In this document: positions 6,073 to 6,213 of the stretch, one piece after another | Layout of the letters: each line of letters opens with the position of its first letter | Numbering within the stretch: the first letter of the stretch is position 1 | Assembly (NCBI GenBank): GCA_003695085.1 | Contig: RFIV01000266.1 | Span: 1-6,213 of the forward strand | Source of the DNA: Gammaproteobacteria bacterium | GTDB taxonomy: Bacteria; Pseudomonadota; Gammaproteobacteria; Pseudomonadales; Oleiphilaceae | Length of the DNA: 6,213 nucleotides | Direction of reading: 5' to 3' | Notes under the pieces: generated by a model | What the model was told of the DNA's origin: nothing | Database searches by the model: none | The model's input: only the letters and a program-made list of their open reading frames with translations | Made by a program: the position numbers and the translations under genes

Positions 6073-6213
6073 CCAGTCGCTGTTGACCCAGCCTGCAATG
6101 GCGCCCTGGGCATCTCGCGCCAGTCGCGCGTTGGCGTACGGTGCCTGCTGCACCAGCCGGGCCATGCCGCGAAGTGTCTGGACGGGCAAGTTTTCGATCA
6201 GTTGATTGACCAG
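6055..6213 (-). CDS. C-terminal end of an unidentified protein (truncated by window edge)
   Basis: Read on the minus strand from the window edge, this frame is open for 52 codons and ends with TGA at 6057-6055. The visible residues run LVNQLIENLPVQTLRGMARL, then VQQAPYANARLARDAQ, then GAIAGWVNSDWLALKR. They are mostly helical and soluble-looking with a Trp-containing tail, and I do not recognise the family. Third codon positions are mostly G or C (roughly three quarters), as in the neighbouring genes, which supports real coding. The competing plus-strand frames here have no plausible start or ribosome site. The 3' end overlaps the transporter's last 18 bases in a tail-to-tail arrangement. Confidence 0.55.
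   Translation of the reverse strand: MVNQLIENLPVQTLRGMARLVQQAPYANARLARDAQGAIAGWVNSDWLALKR

Noticed and set aside
1..6213. Search for CRISPR arrays, tRNA or rRNA genes, insertion sequences, toxin-antitoxin pairs or defence modules
   Set aside because: I saw no direct repeat arrays, no tRNA-like cloverleaf and no transposase, nuclease or toxin motifs. Nearly all bases are covered by ordinary chromosomal genes.

Overview
The window is a compact, GC-rich (about 60% by eye) bacterial chromosomal segment. It looks like a gammaproteobacterium: the M20 dipeptidase resembles PepD, and it sits beside a YjgN/DUF898 membrane protein, an M48 peptidase and LysR and DMT genes with high-GC codon use. I cannot name a genus. 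I see no rRNA, tRNA, CRISPR array, insertion sequence, phage gene or recombination site, and no stretch of more than about 85 bases lacks a gene.

Layout. Positions 1-479 (minus strand) hold the N-terminal half of a secreted sugar-type periplasmic binding protein with a GTG start, cut by the window edge. An 84-base divergent intergenic region follows, with a perfect 10-base palindrome. A LysR-family regulator (564-1454, TTG start) and an intact PepD dipeptidase (1495-2922) follow on the plus strand. The pepD-to-DUF898 gap carries a sigma70-like promoter candidate and a perfect hairpin. Next is a tightly packed trio: DUF898/YjgN-like multispanning membrane protein (2992-4140), membrane-anchored M48 zinc metallopeptidase (best start is a CTG at 4137) and EamA/DMT transporter (5170-6072). 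The last 159 bases hold the C-terminal end of an unidentified minus-strand gene whose 3' end overlaps the transporter by 18 bases.

How the genes may work together. PepD is cytosolic peptide turnover and is probably independent of the rest. The LysR protein most plausibly acts at the divergent region upstream of its own gene and the binding-protein gene. The DUF898 and M48 genes overlap by 4 bases with a strong ribosome site inside the upstream gene, so they are probably translationally coupled and may act together at the inner membrane. The DMT gene begins 4 bases later and may simply share the transcript.

The observation most worth following is the CTG start of the M48 gene. It restores the beginning of an N-terminal domain that the next ordinary start codon (GTG 4206) would cut off. 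I found no convincing defence, mobile or otherwise exotic system.
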